This document shows, one piece after another, positions 63,400 to 64,000 of a stretch of DNA of 64,000 nt. Source of the DNA: Tridacna crocea. Lineage: Eukaryota > Mollusca > Bivalvia > Cardiida > Cardiidae. Where the stretch lies: contig OX031061.1 of NCBI GenBank assembly GCA_943736015.1, positions 65,602,192 to 65,666,191 on the forward strand. Reading direction: 5' to 3'. The notes beneath the pieces are model-generated. The model was not told the DNA's origin and made no database searches. It was given only the letters and a program-made list of their open reading frames with translations. Position numbers and translations under genes: made by a program. Numbering within the stretch: the stretch's first letter is position 1; every line of letters starts with the position of its first letter.

Positions 63400-63579
63400 G
63401 CTTTATAAACTTGAAACTGAAATTTCTTCCTCAATTTAGAAAACAGTGTGAAGAAAAGAGAAGAAAAGATTGTGAGAAAAGGAGAAATTGCTGGTTACAG
63501 CACATGCTCTTTTTCCCAGTATCTTTTAAAAGCCTTTTTCTAAAAGTTGTTAAACACATGATTGTGTGGTAAGGAGTTG
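63400..63579 (-). mobile_element. Degenerate TTAA-MITE family A
   Basis: Right part and imperfect hairpin (TTGCTGGTTACAGCACATGC) present. Confidence 0.6.
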
Positions 63580-63783
63580 AAAATGGTTGGTATACATTGC
63601 TATACATAAACACCTCAACAAGTACTGTATATAGTGGGACAGGGCTGTGTACAGATAACTTTTTTGAACCAATACTATATGGTCTTTAAGAGACTGATGG
63701 CTGCTTTTACATTGAAGGTATTTCACTTTAAATCACCCAAGATTCGGGAAAGAGGAGCCTTACTGTACACCTTAGATAACAAT

Positions 63784-64000
63784 TTAACCAATGACAAAAT
63801 TTTGGACAAGTCCAAATTGAAAAAAAAATTGCAGACGACAAAATAAATGTGAATCAAAACATAAAATTTGATTTGGAAAGGGTAGAAAACATTGTGGGAG
63901 GAGGAAAAATGCTGGTTACCACCATTTTCTTCTTTTCCCACAATCTTTTCAAAGACTTTCTTTCTCAGGGTCGTTATGTCTGGATTGTTTGGTAAAGAGT
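63784..64000 (-). mobile_element. TTAA-MITE family A, cut by the window end
   Basis: Reverse copy; the window ends at GGTAAAGAGT, two bases before the expected end of the terminal TTAA. Confidence 0.82.

Noticed and set aside
2160-64000. The recurrent palindromes as a CRISPR array or bacterial terminators
   Set aside because: Spacing is irregular, units include 80-bp flanks and TTAA ends, and the window is plainly eukaryotic.

Overview
This is eukaryotic, AT-rich DNA, most likely from a bivalve mollusc. The reasons are a metazoan gene split by long introns, many non-autonomous transposons of kinds common in bivalve genomes (tRNA-derived SINEs, Helentron-like elements with AGCTCACCTGAGC ends, hAT and piggyBac-like elements), and no bacterial-style operons. 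The species was not identified.

The one gene I can reconstruct is a complete pirin gene on the + strand in the first 13.7 kb. Seven coding exons (1830-2012, 3435-3515, 4354-4560, 5674-5803, 7439-7521, 10295-10361, 13006-13127) join in frame into a 290-residue protein with all four pirin metal ligands. About 500 bp further on, at 13614-13729, lies a second, diverged but intact version of the last exon with the same entry phase. The gene can therefore probably make two C-termini by alternative last-exon use.

The rest is mobile DNA. The dominant element is a roughly 225-bp MITE flanked by TTAA, with piggyBac-like ends (CCCTTTACC/CTCTTTACC) and a central near-perfect hairpin of about 29-bp arms around a one-base loop. 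I count about 70 whole, partial or degenerate copies in 64 kb, in both orientations. Many abut each other and share one TTAA, and four sit inside another copy. Every internal pirin exon is flanked by copies in opposite orientation.

By region: 14-20 kb holds MITEs and two dispersed repeats with internal tandem units. 20-24 kb has a 63-bp direct repeat, a 1.2-kb hAT element with perfect 8-bp target duplications, a 458-bp palindrome and a promoter-like TCTCGCGAGA site. 24.6-29.6 kb has a SINE split by a solo LTR, a second hAT element, and two Helentron-like elements in tandem built of about 166-bp units. A third such element is at 32.0-33.6 kb and a fourth, with different units of the same length, at 37.1-38.3 kb. 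A long-TIR transposon with two nested elements spans 34.0-35.9 kb. 39-57 kb is MITE-dense, with two worn satellite-like arrays and an inverted duplication carrying a decayed TNF-like segment. 57.5-62.9 kb is poorer in MITEs and holds the best-preserved mobile element: a 532-bp miniature LTR retrotransposon (TRIM) with 208-bp LTRs, a tRNA-Pro primer site, a polypurine tract, and a tRNA-like A/B-box segment inside each LTR.

All homology statements rest on reading the sequence and on memory of the families; no search was run. Borders of degenerate repeats are good to roughly 10-20 bp.
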